From Paenibacillus sp. HGH0039 (lineage in GTDB: Bacteria; Bacillota; Bacilli; Paenibacillales; NBRC-103111), in the NCBI RefSeq assembly GCF_000411255.1, contig NZ_KE150412.1, forward strand, positions 134,197 to 198,196: a stretch of DNA of 64,000 nt, given 5' to 3'. A program made the translations under genes and the position numbers. Below the pieces are notes generated by a model. The model did no database searches and was not told the DNA's origin. It was given only the letters and a program-made list of their open reading frames with translations. Shown here piece after piece: positions 17,189 to 25,846 of the stretch (position 1 is its first letter; each line of letters begins with the position of its first letter).

Positions 17189-18172
17189 TCAAAAAACAGT
17201 CGAGGAACTCCTCATGAATTCTCCCGGATTAACCCCATAGTGCTTGCGGAAAGCATCGGCAAAATAACTGGAATTCGTATATCCCACGTAAGCCGCAGCC
17301 TCCCCCACCCGAAACCGGCCGCTCTGAAGCAATTGTTTCGCTTTTTCCAGTCTTTGCTCGCGCAAATATCCGAATACGGTCGTACCGTAAACTTTCTTGA
17401 ATCCGGCTTTCAATTTAAAATCGTTTAACCCGGCGATCCGGGACAGCTCCAGCAAAGACGGCGGACACTCCATCCGTTCCAGCAAAATTTCCCTCGCGCG
17501 GCGAATCTTCTCCAGCTCGCTTCGAGTCATGGAAAACGAGGAAGGACCGGGATCGTTTTCAAACAGCAGCTGCTGAAACGATAAAGAGAGCAACTCAAGA
17601 ACTTTACATTCCATATGGATGTTGCGGATTGCCTGGGAGAAAGGCATATGAATAAGCTGCCGGACGAGCTGGAGCATGGCGGGATTTATCGCTTGTCTGT
17701 ACTGATGGAATGATTTGGAGCCGAGCAGACGATGGAAATCGGCCGTTTTGCCCTGGGCGATGTTTTCAAGATAATGATTGAAAGACGATACCGGAATATA
17801 AATACTCGCCGTTACGAGAGAGCGGCCGCCGGCAAAACAAAATTCTCCGGCCCCATGTCCCATAAGACCGAGATTAACCGTATTCGGACATAGTGGAATC
17901 TCAAAGCCGTTAACTTGTCCGACTCCCTCCCCTTCCAGACAGATCGACAGTTCCACCATCGGAATGTCGAACCGGAAATTAACTTGTTTGTTCTTGTATA
18001 ACGTACAATTGGTGAGAACAATAATCAGTTCAGGTCTCGGTACGATGCGCAAAGCAAAACCTTCACCTGTCGAATCGCTTCTCTCCATATTCTCTGTCCG
18101 GTTCAAAGAACGATAGAAAAAATCCATTTGATCAAAAAACTGATTCACGTTGTCATGAACAGATTCAGTCAT
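17189..18172 (-). CDS. AraC-family regulator of the siderophore operon
   Basis: 327 residues. The C-terminal double helix-turn-helix covers about 228-322: PPSLLELSRIAGLNDFKLKAGFKKVYG, then FRVGEAAAYVGYTNSSYFADAFRKHYGVNPGEF. The N-terminal ~200 residues form a ligand-sensing domain without a known motif. It resembles the YbtA/PchR type that activates siderophore uptake when the ferric siderophore is present. A perfect Fur box lies 52 bases upstream, so the regulator itself is iron-repressed, giving a two-step control. The ATG follows AAAAGG. Confidence 0.87.
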   Translation of the reverse strand: MTESVHDNVNQFFDQMDFFYRSLNRTENMERSDSTGEGFALRIVPRPELIIVLTNCTLYKNKQVNFRFDIPMVELSICLEGEGVGQVNGFEIPLCPNTVNLGLMGHGAGEFCFAGGRSLVTASIYIPVSSFNHYLENIAQGKTADFHRLLGSKSFHQYRQAINPAMLQLVRQLIHMPFSQAIRNIHMECKVLELLSLSFQQLLFENDPGPSSFSMTRSELEKIRRAREILLERMECPPSLLELSRIAGLNDFKLKAGFKKVYGTTVFGYLREQRLEKAKQLLQSGRFRVGEAAAYVGYTNSSYFADAFRKHYGVNPGEFMRSSSTVF

Positions 18173-18223
18173 CCTTTTCCCACCATTCCGAATTTTTCTA
18201 ATCGCTGGCTGTCTTAATGATAT

Positions 18224-18238
18224 TGATAATCATTATCA
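18224..18238. promoter_or_regulatory. Perfect Fur box upstream of the AraC-type gene
   Basis: TGATAATCATTATCA is an exact 15-base 7-1-7 palindrome, 52 bases before the regulator start. Confidence 0.85.
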
Positions 18239-18303
18239 TTGTCAAGAAGTTCATTTTAGGGTTCATGGTATAGAAGAACAATTTCTAGCACGAAATCAAA
18301 AAA

Positions 18304-18322
18304 AGCCGCCCGTTTGGCGACT
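18304..18322 (-). terminator. Terminator of the DUF6138-like gene
   Basis: AGCCGCC (18304-18310) pairs with GGCGACT (18316-18322) with one G-T pair, and the minus strand continues with seven T. It ends the gene stopping at 18350. Confidence 0.75.
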
Positions 18323-18349
18323 TCTTTAACTAGGAGGAACGCACGATGA

Positions 18350-20020
18350 TTACTGGTGGCCGGCGAGCTGCAGCAGCTCGGAAAGCCGTTGCCGACGATC
18401 CCCTTCCTCCTTGGCGGCCATTTTCTTCAACTTATCTGTTCCGCCCCAGATCAAATAATTGATATGCGCCACCTCATAGGACTGAAGGCCGCGAACCTGT
18501 TCAAGCAGCACTCTGAGATGCGTATCGTCTTCCATATCCGCTTTGATCTTCAGCTTCATCGAATCCGTGCTGTGCAGCATGCATTTCACCAGCGTAGGAA
18601 TTGTCTCCGCGTTAACGCCATGCCGCTCGGCCAGAGCGACTGTGAAGTGGTTCTGAACGGACTGATGTTCTGCGTCAATCTTCCCCATATAATCTTCAAC
18701 TAACGGAAAATAGGCCCGATCCGCCAATCCGAGGCCGAAGACGGCATAGCTGCCGGGCATGCAATTCTTTTCCCCTTCCGTATCCGCATACCATTCGAAC
18801 GGTTCCATCGCCGCTCGGGCGTACTCCTCCAGCAAGGGATGCAAATTCGGATATTCCAAGGCTTGGGCGAAGAAGCGGTGTGTTCCCGACTTGGCCAGCC
18901 CTTTGATCGGCAGCCCTTGTTTGAGACCGGATTTCAGCTTGATCTGATAGCTTTTGGGAAAACCCAGGCTTAACAAGCGAGTCAGAAACCAGAGCGCACG
19001 ACCGTAGCTCTCCTCCGTTTCCCGCTTAATAACAAGGGTCACCTCGGCAAACACATCATTGGCTGTACATTCCGCCACTTCGTCGCGAAAGCAGACGTCT
19101 TCCTTGGCGTATGTGCCGCTGCCTTCCACAGTAAGACGTTTTGCCCTGGCACTTCCCAGCTCGATCGCGCAATCCAACATAGCCAGCCCCGTGGTTCTGC
19201 TGTAGGAGGGCTCGTATTTCAGAATCAAGATTGCGGCATAAATGATAAGCTCGATCGGACCCTGCTCGGTATTTTCCAGCCAAGCCTCGCTTTTTTTCTT
19301 ATATTGTTTCTGGAACTGTGTCCCTGCCTGATCAAAATAACGGGGCAGCCATTGATCCTCCGCCCAATTCCGCAAAGCCACTGTCAGGTAGTTCCGATGT
19401 TCGGCAAGATGTTTGTTCCCTTTATTCACTTGTTGAATCTTCTCGAAAAGGGAAATAATCCGCCCGACATCCATGTTCGGAAACAGCCGCTCGTCAAGCA
19501 GATGTCTGGACAGGAAAAACGTCTCCAAAGGTTTGGTCGGATATTTTCCCGCTTCGAGCTTTTTCTCGATGTAGAAAGAGATTCGTTCCAGCAGTTGTTT
19601 CTTCTTCGTCTCGTTGACGTATTCGTAAATACGAACGCGGACCTCGCCTTCCCTCGTCCGGAATTTTCCAGTGAAGGTAAAATGATAATCAATTAACGCA
19701 GGCGTCAGAGCGTCCAATGTTTGCCCGATATAAGCAGCAAGTTCCGGAACGATCCGCTCCCTCACTTGTTCCTCTGTCAGGGTTTCCGCGGAATTGCCTC
19801 GTCTGGCCGCAGCTCCCGGCACTGTAAAGTCAAGATTATTATCCGACACGTTTGTCCTGCCATTGGCGTATTCCAGCAGAGCGTAATCGTGAATGCCTAC
19901 CTGAAGCGAAGTGCGCTTCACGATTTGGTCCGCGTCCTTATCGCTAATGTAGGCCGCCCATTTATCGATTTGCCGTTTCATTTCGTCCAGAATCGTTTCT
20001 AGAGTAAGATCCATGTCCAT
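18350..20020 (-). CDS. Uncharacterised 556-residue cytoplasmic protein (possibly DUF6138)
   Basis: I do not know a function. The protein is 556 residues, soluble, without signal peptide or membrane segments, and looks mainly helical. Notable stretches are an N-terminal helix DEMKRQIDKWAAYI, a basic KKKQLLERISFYIEKKLEAGK region, a central ILILKYEPSYSRTTGLAMLDCAIELG, and a PFEWYADTEGEKNCMPGSYAVFGLG segment near residue 430. Length and pattern recall the Bacillales family named DUF6138, but this is from memory and unverified. The start ATG follows AAAGGAGCATCAG. It stands alone, with a terminator downstream. Confidence 0.75.
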   Translation of the reverse strand: MDMDLTLETILDEMKRQIDKWAAYISDKDADQIVKRTSLQVGIHDYALLEYANGRTNVSDNNLDFTVPGAAARRGNSAETLTEEQVRERIVPELAAYIGQTLDALTPALIDYHFTFTGKFRTREGEVRVRIYEYVNETKKKQLLERISFYIEKKLEAGKYPTKPLETFFLSRHLLDERLFPNMDVGRIISLFEKIQQVNKGNKHLAEHRNYLTVALRNWAEDQWLPRYFDQAGTQFQKQYKKKSEAWLENTEQGPIELIIYAAILILKYEPSYSRTTGLAMLDCAIELGSARAKRLTVEGSGTYAKEDVCFRDEVAECTANDVFAEVTLVIKRETEESYGRALWFLTRLLSLGFPKSYQIKLKSGLKQGLPIKGLAKSGTHRFFAQALEYPNLHPLLEEYARAAMEPFEWYADTEGEKNCMPGSYAVFGLGLADRAYFPLVEDYMGKIDAEHQSVQNHFTVALAERHGVNAETIPTLVKCMLHSTDSMKLKIKADMEDDTHLRVLLEQVRGLQSYEVAHINYLIWGGTDKLKKMAAKEEGDRRQRLSELLQLAGHQ

Positions 20021-20191
20021 CTGATGCTCCTTTATATGGCTACCGTAAAATCCCTTCTAATTAAGGATATTTACTTTATTTTACCATACGAAAACATCTG
20101 ATAGCAGGACTAATATGATTTTAGATCCCGTTTCTCCAATCCTAGCTGTTTGTAATCCGGGAGGTATGAAGGCCCGTAGGGCGGCATCACT

Positions 20192-20971
20192 TCAATCAAG
20201 GGATTCCTTGACGGCGACGATGCGTAACCGGCTTGTGTCCATCATCCATTGACCTTCACGGACGAGGTGGGGTTTAACCTTTGCCTCGATAGCACGGTAG
20301 ATGGACGCTTTGTCAGCTAAGGTGACGTCCCGGAAGAAATAATCGGCGAAACTGTCCAGCCATTTCCTGACTCCGATATCTCCCTTAAGCGGAGTGGGCT
20401 TGTCGAAGTGCTGAGCCAGCATAACGCGAAAGCCGGTCTGCTCCAGCAGGCTGGCGTATTCGCCTATCGTGGGAAAATACCACGGGCTCCGTCCCGCCCA
20501 CGCATAGCCACGAGCTTCCAGCTCCTGCTCCATGGCGGTGGTCAGCGCGGCAACGTTCCCTCTGCCGGCGAATTCGGCAACGAATCGCCCTCCCTCCCGG
20601 AGAGCCAGCCAGATGGTGCGGGCAACAGCGGGAGCATCCTTGATCCAGTGCACAGCCGCATTGGAGAACACAGCATCAAATCGGACATCAGTCCGATACT
20701 GACAAACGTCTTTCACCTGAAAGTTCAGTTCAGGATACTTCTGTCGGGCCTTTCTCACCATCTCTTCCGACAGATCGATACCCGTAGGTACCGCTCCCGC
20801 AGCCGCGATCTCCGCCGTCAGGTCACCGTTCCCGCATCCTACGTCCAGGATTCGTTCTCCGGTTCGCGGCTGCAGCAGGGCCAAGGCCTCCGCTCCCGGT
20901 TTGACACCAACATCCGGATGCTCCGGATACACTTTCGGGTTCCGGTGGTTGTTAGAAAGTTCGCTGCTCAT
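20192..20971 (-). CDS. Class I SAM-dependent methyltransferase
   Basis: 259 residues. Motif I is ERILDVGCGNGDLTAEIAAAG (residues 37-57 in outline), the acidic ribose-binding residue is in PTGIDLSEEMVRKA, and the post-II region is VRFDAVFSNAAVHWIKDAP. The C-terminal part resembles trans-aconitate 2-methyltransferase and UbiE-like small-molecule enzymes. The acceptor substrate is unknown. The ATG has AAAGGAGACAAAACTT. No operon partner is evident: the upstream 650 bases are noncoding or remnant, and the downstream gene ends in the same direction 170 bases away. Confidence 0.87.
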   Translation of the reverse strand: MSSELSNNHRNPKVYPEHPDVGVKPGAEALALLQPRTGERILDVGCGNGDLTAEIAAAGAVPTGIDLSEEMVRKARQKYPELNFQVKDVCQYRTDVRFDAVFSNAAVHWIKDAPAVARTIWLALREGGRFVAEFAGRGNVAALTTAMEQELEARGYAWAGRSPWYFPTIGEYASLLEQTGFRVMLAQHFDKPTPLKGDIGVRKWLDSFADYFFRDVTLADKASIYRAIEAKVKPHLVREGQWMMDTSRLRIVAVKESLD

Positions 20972-21627
20972 AAGTTTTGTCTCCTTTTTTTGTATGACTG
21001 GAAATTCTCTTCCGTGAGGTCTACAGCGGCGGCCAACGCTTCTTCCTGCCGGAGGCTTTGGTATAAATCAATCGGGAAGGCATCACATAGACAGAATCCC
21101 CGGCTGCGTATACTCCACTGTGGTAGTCCCGCCCAACACATCGGCAACAGACCACTTCATATACTTAAAAGATATTTTATATCTATAATTGGTCCAACCT
21201 TAACAATCCGCTTTCTACTAACACGGACAATGCGGCTTGAGAGGCAAATCCGATCCTTATGATGTTCTTCAGATGCCGATCCATCGCTTCCTCGGCAGTG
21301 AACATCCCTTGTCGGATAACGCACGGCGAATCCTCGCTGAGGCATAGTTCGTCGCTCTCGAATAGTTCATTTTCTTCACTTTAGTTAAAGACTTTACGAA
21401 TCTATAATAGCTTCGATTTTGCGAACCTGTCAATAAGATTCCGAAGAACTTTTTGCATACCTTGCTTACATCCGTAGGGATTGTCCTACAGCGAATTCCC
21501 ATTTTAGTAGAAGGGCTTAGACTTGCAATAATTTTGGAAATAGATTACTTTAAAGCTGTTAAAGATTGTCGTATGACAAGGCTTTTTGCCGAATGAACGG
21601 AAAAACCATATCGCGGGGAGATTTGTC
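20972..21627. other. Gene-poor interval with a short minus-strand coding remnant
   Basis: No convincing gene. On the minus strand, 21183-21305 reads MFTAEEAMDRHLKNIIRIGF and ends RLDQL-stop. The same frame stays open upstream to about 21375 (ELFESDELCLSEDSPCVIRQG) but has no normal start before the internal ATG and no ribosome binding site. It looks like the 3' end of a lost gene. The rest holds only the promoter of the leucine-rich repeat gene. Confidence 0.35.
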
Positions 21628-22851
21628 ATGGATATTACCCAAGATTTCATGGATGAACGTTTTAAAACGTATGTTCTGGACCATTTTAGCGAGAATCCCG
21701 GTCGGATTCAAACAGGCGATGTGGAGGGAATCGTCTCCCTTCAGCTTACGAATCTGCAATTTTCCAGTCTGAAAGGGCTTGAACACTTCACTTCTCTTGA
21801 GGAGCTTGATTGCTCGTTTAATAACTTGACGGAACTTGACATCAGCCAAAATGCGCACCTTAAACGACTCGAATGCAAGAGAAATAACCTTCATCTGCTG
21901 GATACGAGCCATAACTCGAAACTGAAAGAGCTGTCCTGCAGCAACAACGAGATTTATTCCCTAGATTTGACGGCCAATGTGCAGTTGGAAGCGGTGGATT
22001 GCAGCTTTAACCGGCTTAGGAACCTGGATGTCAGCCGCAATCCTATGATCACCAAGTTGATCTGCTGCTGGAACATGATTTCAGACTTGCATGTAGAGCA
22101 AAACCCCAATCTGCAGGAACTTAACTGCTCCTACAATTCCCTATTCAATTTGGAACTGAAGCGGAATGCATCCCTCATGTACCTGGATTGCGGAAGCAAT
22201 TATTTGATCGAATTGATTATACAAGATGGCGCCGGCCTCGTTAAAATACGCTGCAACAACAATCATTTGAAGCAATTGGACGTATCTCAGTGCCCGGTTT
22301 TAGAAAGTTTAAGATGCTTCCAGAATCATCTTACAAGCTTGGATCTCAGTCACAATCCGCTTTTGAACGAGCTTTACTGCTCGGAAAATAAACTCCCGGA
22401 ACTCCATACTCGTTGTAATCCGATGCTGAAACGGCTGGATTATGCCGATAATCTGATCGTTGAGCCGGATCATACGGTCAAAGGAATGGGTACTTTTCAA
22501 TACGACAGCTCGTTTTGTTCCTATCAAACCGCACTTCGTTATAAGGACAAGGAACTATCCGTTAGAGCCGATGTACCCGCCAAGGCGGATATGAAACGTC
22601 TGTCACCGGTGATCAGGAAGACCTGGGAACGACTGGATCAGCTTCATGAGCAGGCAGCAGACCTGATTGCCCGCACACATCCTGACGAAGATGTTACCGA
22701 ATTAGTCCTGTCCGAGCTCGTATTCGATAAAGACGCCGCCTTTCGGATAGGCTACGATGCAGGCGAGTCTCCAGCCGGACAGCTGTACATTTACGCCGTA
22801 TTTACCCGCAAGCATGAATTGAACAGTCAGCTCGTCTATGAAACCTATTAG
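21628..22851 (+). CDS. Leucine-rich repeat protein, cytoplasmic
   Basis: 407 residues from the ATG at 21628, which follows GGGGAGATTTGTC. An in-frame ATG at 21586 has no such site. From about residue 40 to 285 there are roughly a dozen 21-residue repeats of the form LxxLDCSxNxLxxLDLSxNP, with alternating cysteine and asparagine ladder positions. The last ~120 residues are not repeats and include HEQAADLIARTHPDEDVTEL. There is no signal peptide or anchor, so the protein is probably internal and works in protein binding. It converges on a SUKH protein gene with only 12 bases between stops. Confidence 0.87.
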   Translation: MDITQDFMDERFKTYVLDHFSENPGRIQTGDVEGIVSLQLTNLQFSSLKGLEHFTSLEELDCSFNNLTELDISQNAHLKRLECKRNNLHLLDTSHNSKLKELSCSNNEIYSLDLTANVQLEAVDCSFNRLRNLDVSRNPMITKLICCWNMISDLHVEQNPNLQELNCSYNSLFNLELKRNASLMYLDCGSNYLIELIIQDGAGLVKIRCNNNHLKQLDVSQCPVLESLRCFQNHLTSLDLSHNPLLNELYCSENKLPELHTRCNPMLKRLDYADNLIVEPDHTVKGMGTFQYDSSFCSYQTALRYKDKELSVRADVPAKADMKRLSPVIRKTWERLDQLHEQAADLIARTHPDEDVTELVLSELVFDKDAAFRIGYDAGESPAGQLYIYAVFTRKHELNSQLVYETY

Positions 22852-22863
22852 GCAATCCGTAAC

Positions 22864-23307
22864 TCACCATTCATAAAAATGTTCTTCGATCAGCGCTTCG
22901 AAGGAATCCGCCAATAACTTGATCTCCCCGGTATCGTGATCACAGAAGATGACCTGTCCGGACTGATCGATGATAATCGGATTACCGGAACCATCCATTG
23001 AGATGACATAGCCGGTTCGCAAAACCTCTGCTAAGGGAAGCTCCTTGAATTGCTCCCGGTACCCCAGCGTCAAATCGATAACCGTTTCATTTCCGAGACT
23101 GGAGCCGTTAGAAAACGCATACACCGCAAGACCTGCATACGCTCCCCCAAACGTCCGGATAAAATGCACATAATCCTCATGAAAGGTTACGCCCAACTGC
23201 TGCTGTGCATGAGCTATTTCCTGTTGGCTCGCCGGACTGCCTGCCAGTGTACTGTTATCCTCCCGGTGAAGGAAAGCCTTTAATCTGTCCATTAACGCCT
23301 TTTTCAT
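22864..23307 (-). CDS. SMI1/KNR4 (SUKH) family protein
   Basis: 147 residues. The SUKH fold is recognised from SQQEIAHAQQQLGVTFHEDYVHFIRTFGGA, then LGYREQFKELPLAEVLRTGYVISMDGSGNPIIIDQSGQV and CDHDTGEIKLLADSFEALIEE. The family includes many immunity proteins of polymorphic toxins, but also general binding proteins. No toxin gene adjoins, so an orphan immunity role is only a possibility. The ATG is preceded by GGGGATTTACCT. Confidence 0.87.
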   Translation of the reverse strand: MKKALMDRLKAFLHREDNSTLAGSPASQQEIAHAQQQLGVTFHEDYVHFIRTFGGAYAGLAVYAFSNGSSLGNETVIDLTLGYREQFKELPLAEVLRTGYVISMDGSGNPIIIDQSGQVIFCDHDTGEIKLLADSFEALIEEHFYEW

Positions 23308-23411
23308 AGGTAAATCCCCTTCCCTGCCGAATCAGCTGCGGTTCAAGCTCTCCACCGCATCCGGCCGAATTTTTTCAGGTGATCAAACCATACATGCCCG
23401 TCCGCTGAAGT

Positions 23412-24587
23412 TTATTCGGAGAACGAACCTTTATCGGGTTTCCTTAAAAAATAAGTGAGCTGTTCGTTCATATATTCCGGGCTGCGGGCAAAGCCGTCTT
23501 CACTCCATTGGAGAAGCAAGCCCATAATCGCGTTGGCCTGATAAGCAACCAGCAGGGAGAGATCTCTATCCCCCAAAGGATAAACCTGCGAGTTAGTCCG
23601 CATCAGGCTTTTTATTTTCGCTAACAAGGAATAATAGTAAGCCAGCGGCGACTTTTTCTCGAATACGATCTCGTAAAACGACTGGAATTTCTTCACATGA
23701 TGAAAGATACGAATCGTCGAAGGGTCGAGTTCGCTCGGGTTTACATGTACCACATGGCGATAAGGCTCGTTGTACGAATCCTCCAAATCTTGAAGCAAAA
23801 AATGGAGATGCTCATCGAACAAAGCCCCGATGTCTGTGTAATGCAAGTAGAAAGTCCCCCGGTTTACGGCAGCCTCGCGGCAGAGAGCGGACACGGTGAT
23901 CGCTTCGAGCGATTGTGTTTTTAACAAGGCTAGGAGCGCTTGATGTAGCGCTTTCTTCGTCTTTATGACTCTTAAATCGGTTTCATTCATAGAATTGGTG
24001 ATCGTCGAAGCGATGTTCGTCATCGTAGCGCCCGGTGCGATCGCATTGCAGCGAATGCCTTTTTGCGCGTACATGAAGGCCGTGTTTTTAGTGAGGCCGA
24101 TGACGGCATGTTTGGAAGCCGTATAAGCGGCGCCCGCATGCGCTCCGCTGAAACCGCCAGTCGAAGCCGTATTGATAATAACGCCTTTCCCTTTCTCCAG
24201 GAAGATCGGAATCGACTTACGGATCGCACGCATGACGCCTTTCGTATTGATGTCGAAAATAAGATCCCATCTGTCGTCGTCTACATCGCCCGCTGCCGCC
24301 ATATTATCCATAATACCGGCATTGTTGACCAATATATCGAGCGTGCCGTATTTAGTGACAGCCGTGTCGATCATGGCATGAATATCGTTCAGGTCGGCAA
24401 CGTTGGTTTTTACCGCGGTCGCTTCGCCGCCGTTCGCCTTAATACCGGCCGCAACCGCTTCCGCGCCTTCGACATTCAAATCGGAAACGACGACTTTTGC
24501 TCCTTCATTCGCGTACAGCTCGGCAATCGCTTTGCCCATGCCCGATGCGGCGCCGGTGACGACCGCCACTTTACCTTCGAGTCTCAT
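23412..24587 (-). CDS. In-frame fusion: truncated short-chain dehydrogenase plus TetR regulator
   Basis: 391 residues from the ATG at 24587-24585 (GGAGGGAATCCAC upstream). Residues 1-199 are a short-chain dehydrogenase: cofactor motif TGAASGMG, NNAG, and catalytic YTASK near 155-159. The text stops at MTNIASTITN, about 45-50 residues short of a normal SDR, so the C-terminal helices and final strand are missing. Residues 200-391 are a complete TetR regulator (MNETDLRVIKTKKALHQALL, helix-turn-helix SALCREAAVNRGTFYLHY). The TetR part has its own ATG at 23990 but no ribosome binding site. The natural reading is a deletion that joined two neighbouring genes. The dehydrogenase is probably inactive, and the TetR part may still work. 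Confidence 0.82.
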   Translation of the reverse strand: MRLEGKVAVVTGAASGMGKAIAELYANEGAKVVVSDLNVEGAEAVAAGIKANGGEATAVKTNVADLNDIHAMIDTAVTKYGTLDILVNNAGIMDNMAAAGDVDDDRWDLIFDINTKGVMRAIRKSIPIFLEKGKGVIINTASTGGFSGAHAGAAYTASKHAVIGLTKNTAFMYAQKGIRCNAIAPGATMTNIASTITNSMNETDLRVIKTKKALHQALLALLKTQSLEAITVSALCREAAVNRGTFYLHYTDIGALFDEHLHFLLQDLEDSYNEPYRHVVHVNPSELDPSTIRIFHHVKKFQSFYEIVFEKKSPLAYYYSLLAKIKSLMRTNSQVYPLGDRDLSLLVAYQANAIMGLLLQWSEDGFARSPEYMNEQLTYFLRKPDKGSFSE

Positions 24588-24611
24588 GTGGATTCCCTCC
24601 AAAGGAGTTAT

Positions 24612-24625
24612 TGAACAGGTGTTCA
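24612..24625. promoter_or_regulatory. Candidate TetR operator ahead of the fusion gene
   Basis: TGAACA-GG-TGTTCA, six-base arms, lies 25 bases before the start of the SDR-TetR gene. It suggests the TetR part represses its own transcript, which is inference. Confidence 0.5.
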
Positions 24626-24712
24626 TTTAAATTATAGGGATGCTTAAGCGGCTATGTCAAATAACGAAAGCCACGCTTTGGTTTAGAATCACTCGTTGGC
24701 TTCTGCACAACG

Positions 24713-24750
24713 ATGCTTAACGCTTCCCCATCAGGAGAAGCGTTAAGCAT
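24713..24750. terminator. Perfect 14-base hairpin between the fusion gene and serine hydrolase
   Basis: ATGCTTAACGCTTC (24713-24726) pairs exactly with GAAGCGTTAAGCAT (24737-24750). It lies 35 bases beyond the hydrolase stop. There is no T tract in either direction, so it may be a transcript-stabilising or weak terminator hairpin. Confidence 0.5.
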
Positions 24751-24785
24751 GTTCTATGTATTGTCTTACAGCTTGGCGGTAATGA

Positions 24786-25808
24786 CTAGTCTAACACAGC
24801 CGGGATCACATGATCCTTAATCAGTGTCCACCTGTCCCGGGGATGAGCGACAAATTCGGATGCAATTGCCAGGACCAGGTCTTTTTCCGGGATACAACAA
24901 ATGACATTCCCCCCGTCCCCCATTGCCGAGTAAGCATAGACCCCGTCCTCTTCACGTAACCACCATAAATATCCGTAATTATTTGCGTTCATTGCCGTGG
25001 ATTCGTTCACCCATGTCCCGGAAATAATCGGATGATGATTCCATAAGCCACGGTTCAAATATAGAAGACCGAAACGCGCCATGTCACGGGGAGTCAGCGT
25101 AAGTCCCCATCCTCCGGTGGAAATCCGGTTCGGGTCTTGAACCCACCCTCTTACCTTCTTCCCGAATAAGTCCTCGAACCCGAATGATTCCATTTCATAA
25201 TCCGGGATCTCTTTCATGCCGATGGGTCTGAATAATCGTTCATTGGCGAATTCACGGGCGCTTTTTCCTGTGCTGCGAGTAAGGATGCTTGACAGCAGGT
25301 GCGCCCCCGCGGTGGAATACTTAAAAGTTCCGATTTCCCCTTTTTGGCCCAGCATATCCAGCGTATACTTTACCCAGTCAGGCTGCATGCACATCTTGTC
25401 CAGCGGTTCGTGCCAATCCTCGAATGGATAAGGAGCCGTCATAGTGAGAAGATGGCGCAAGGTGATTTCCCGTTTCTGGCTATCGGCGGCATCGGGAACA
25501 TATTCGGGGAAGAAATCCAGGACCTTCTGGTCCACGTGTTTAATAAAACCGGTATCTATGGCAATGCCAATGAGGGCGGACAGGATGCTTTTCGTTACCG
25601 ATGCCACATGATGCGTATCATCAGGGCCATAGCCGTTGTAATAGCTCTCGCAAGCGATAGCTCCATTCCTCACGATAACCACACCGTTTATATTGCTGTA
25701 CTCGGATCGGATGACAGGTTCAAGCTCTGCAAGCTTTTCAGGGTCCAGTCTTACGAGCGCCGGGTCTGCGGCTTGCCATTCTGCAGTCGGCCAGTCGTTT
25801 TTTTGCAC
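24786..25808 (-). CDS. Serine hydrolase of the class C beta-lactamase/esterase family
   Basis: 340 residues. The active-site S-x-x-K is SVTK (Ser70, Lys73) in HHVASVTKSILSALIG. The tyrosine motif is Tyr164 in TFKYSTAG. The third motif is less clear. There is no signal peptide, so a cytoplasmic esterase, peptidase or 6-aminohexanoate-dimer-hydrolase-like enzyme is more likely than a beta-lactamase. The start is GTG at 25808-25806 after GGGGAGGTATCTATC. It follows the MerR-type gene by 38 bases and is probably driven from the same MerR-type promoter. Confidence 0.85.
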   Translation of the reverse strand: MQKNDWPTAEWQAADPALVRLDPEKLAELEPVIRSEYSNINGVVIVRNGAIACESYYNGYGPDDTHHVASVTKSILSALIGIAIDTGFIKHVDQKVLDFFPEYVPDAADSQKREITLRHLLTMTAPYPFEDWHEPLDKMCMQPDWVKYTLDMLGQKGEIGTFKYSTAGAHLLSSILTRSTGKSAREFANERLFRPIGMKEIPDYEMESFGFEDLFGKKVRGWVQDPNRISTGGWGLTLTPRDMARFGLLYLNRGLWNHHPIISGTWVNESTAMNANNYGYLWWLREEDGVYAYSAMGDGGNVICCIPEKDLVLAIASEFVAHPRDRWTLIKDHVIPAVLD

Positions 25809-25846
25809 GATAGATACCTCCCCAAAGATAATGTCAGGTCTTTCTG

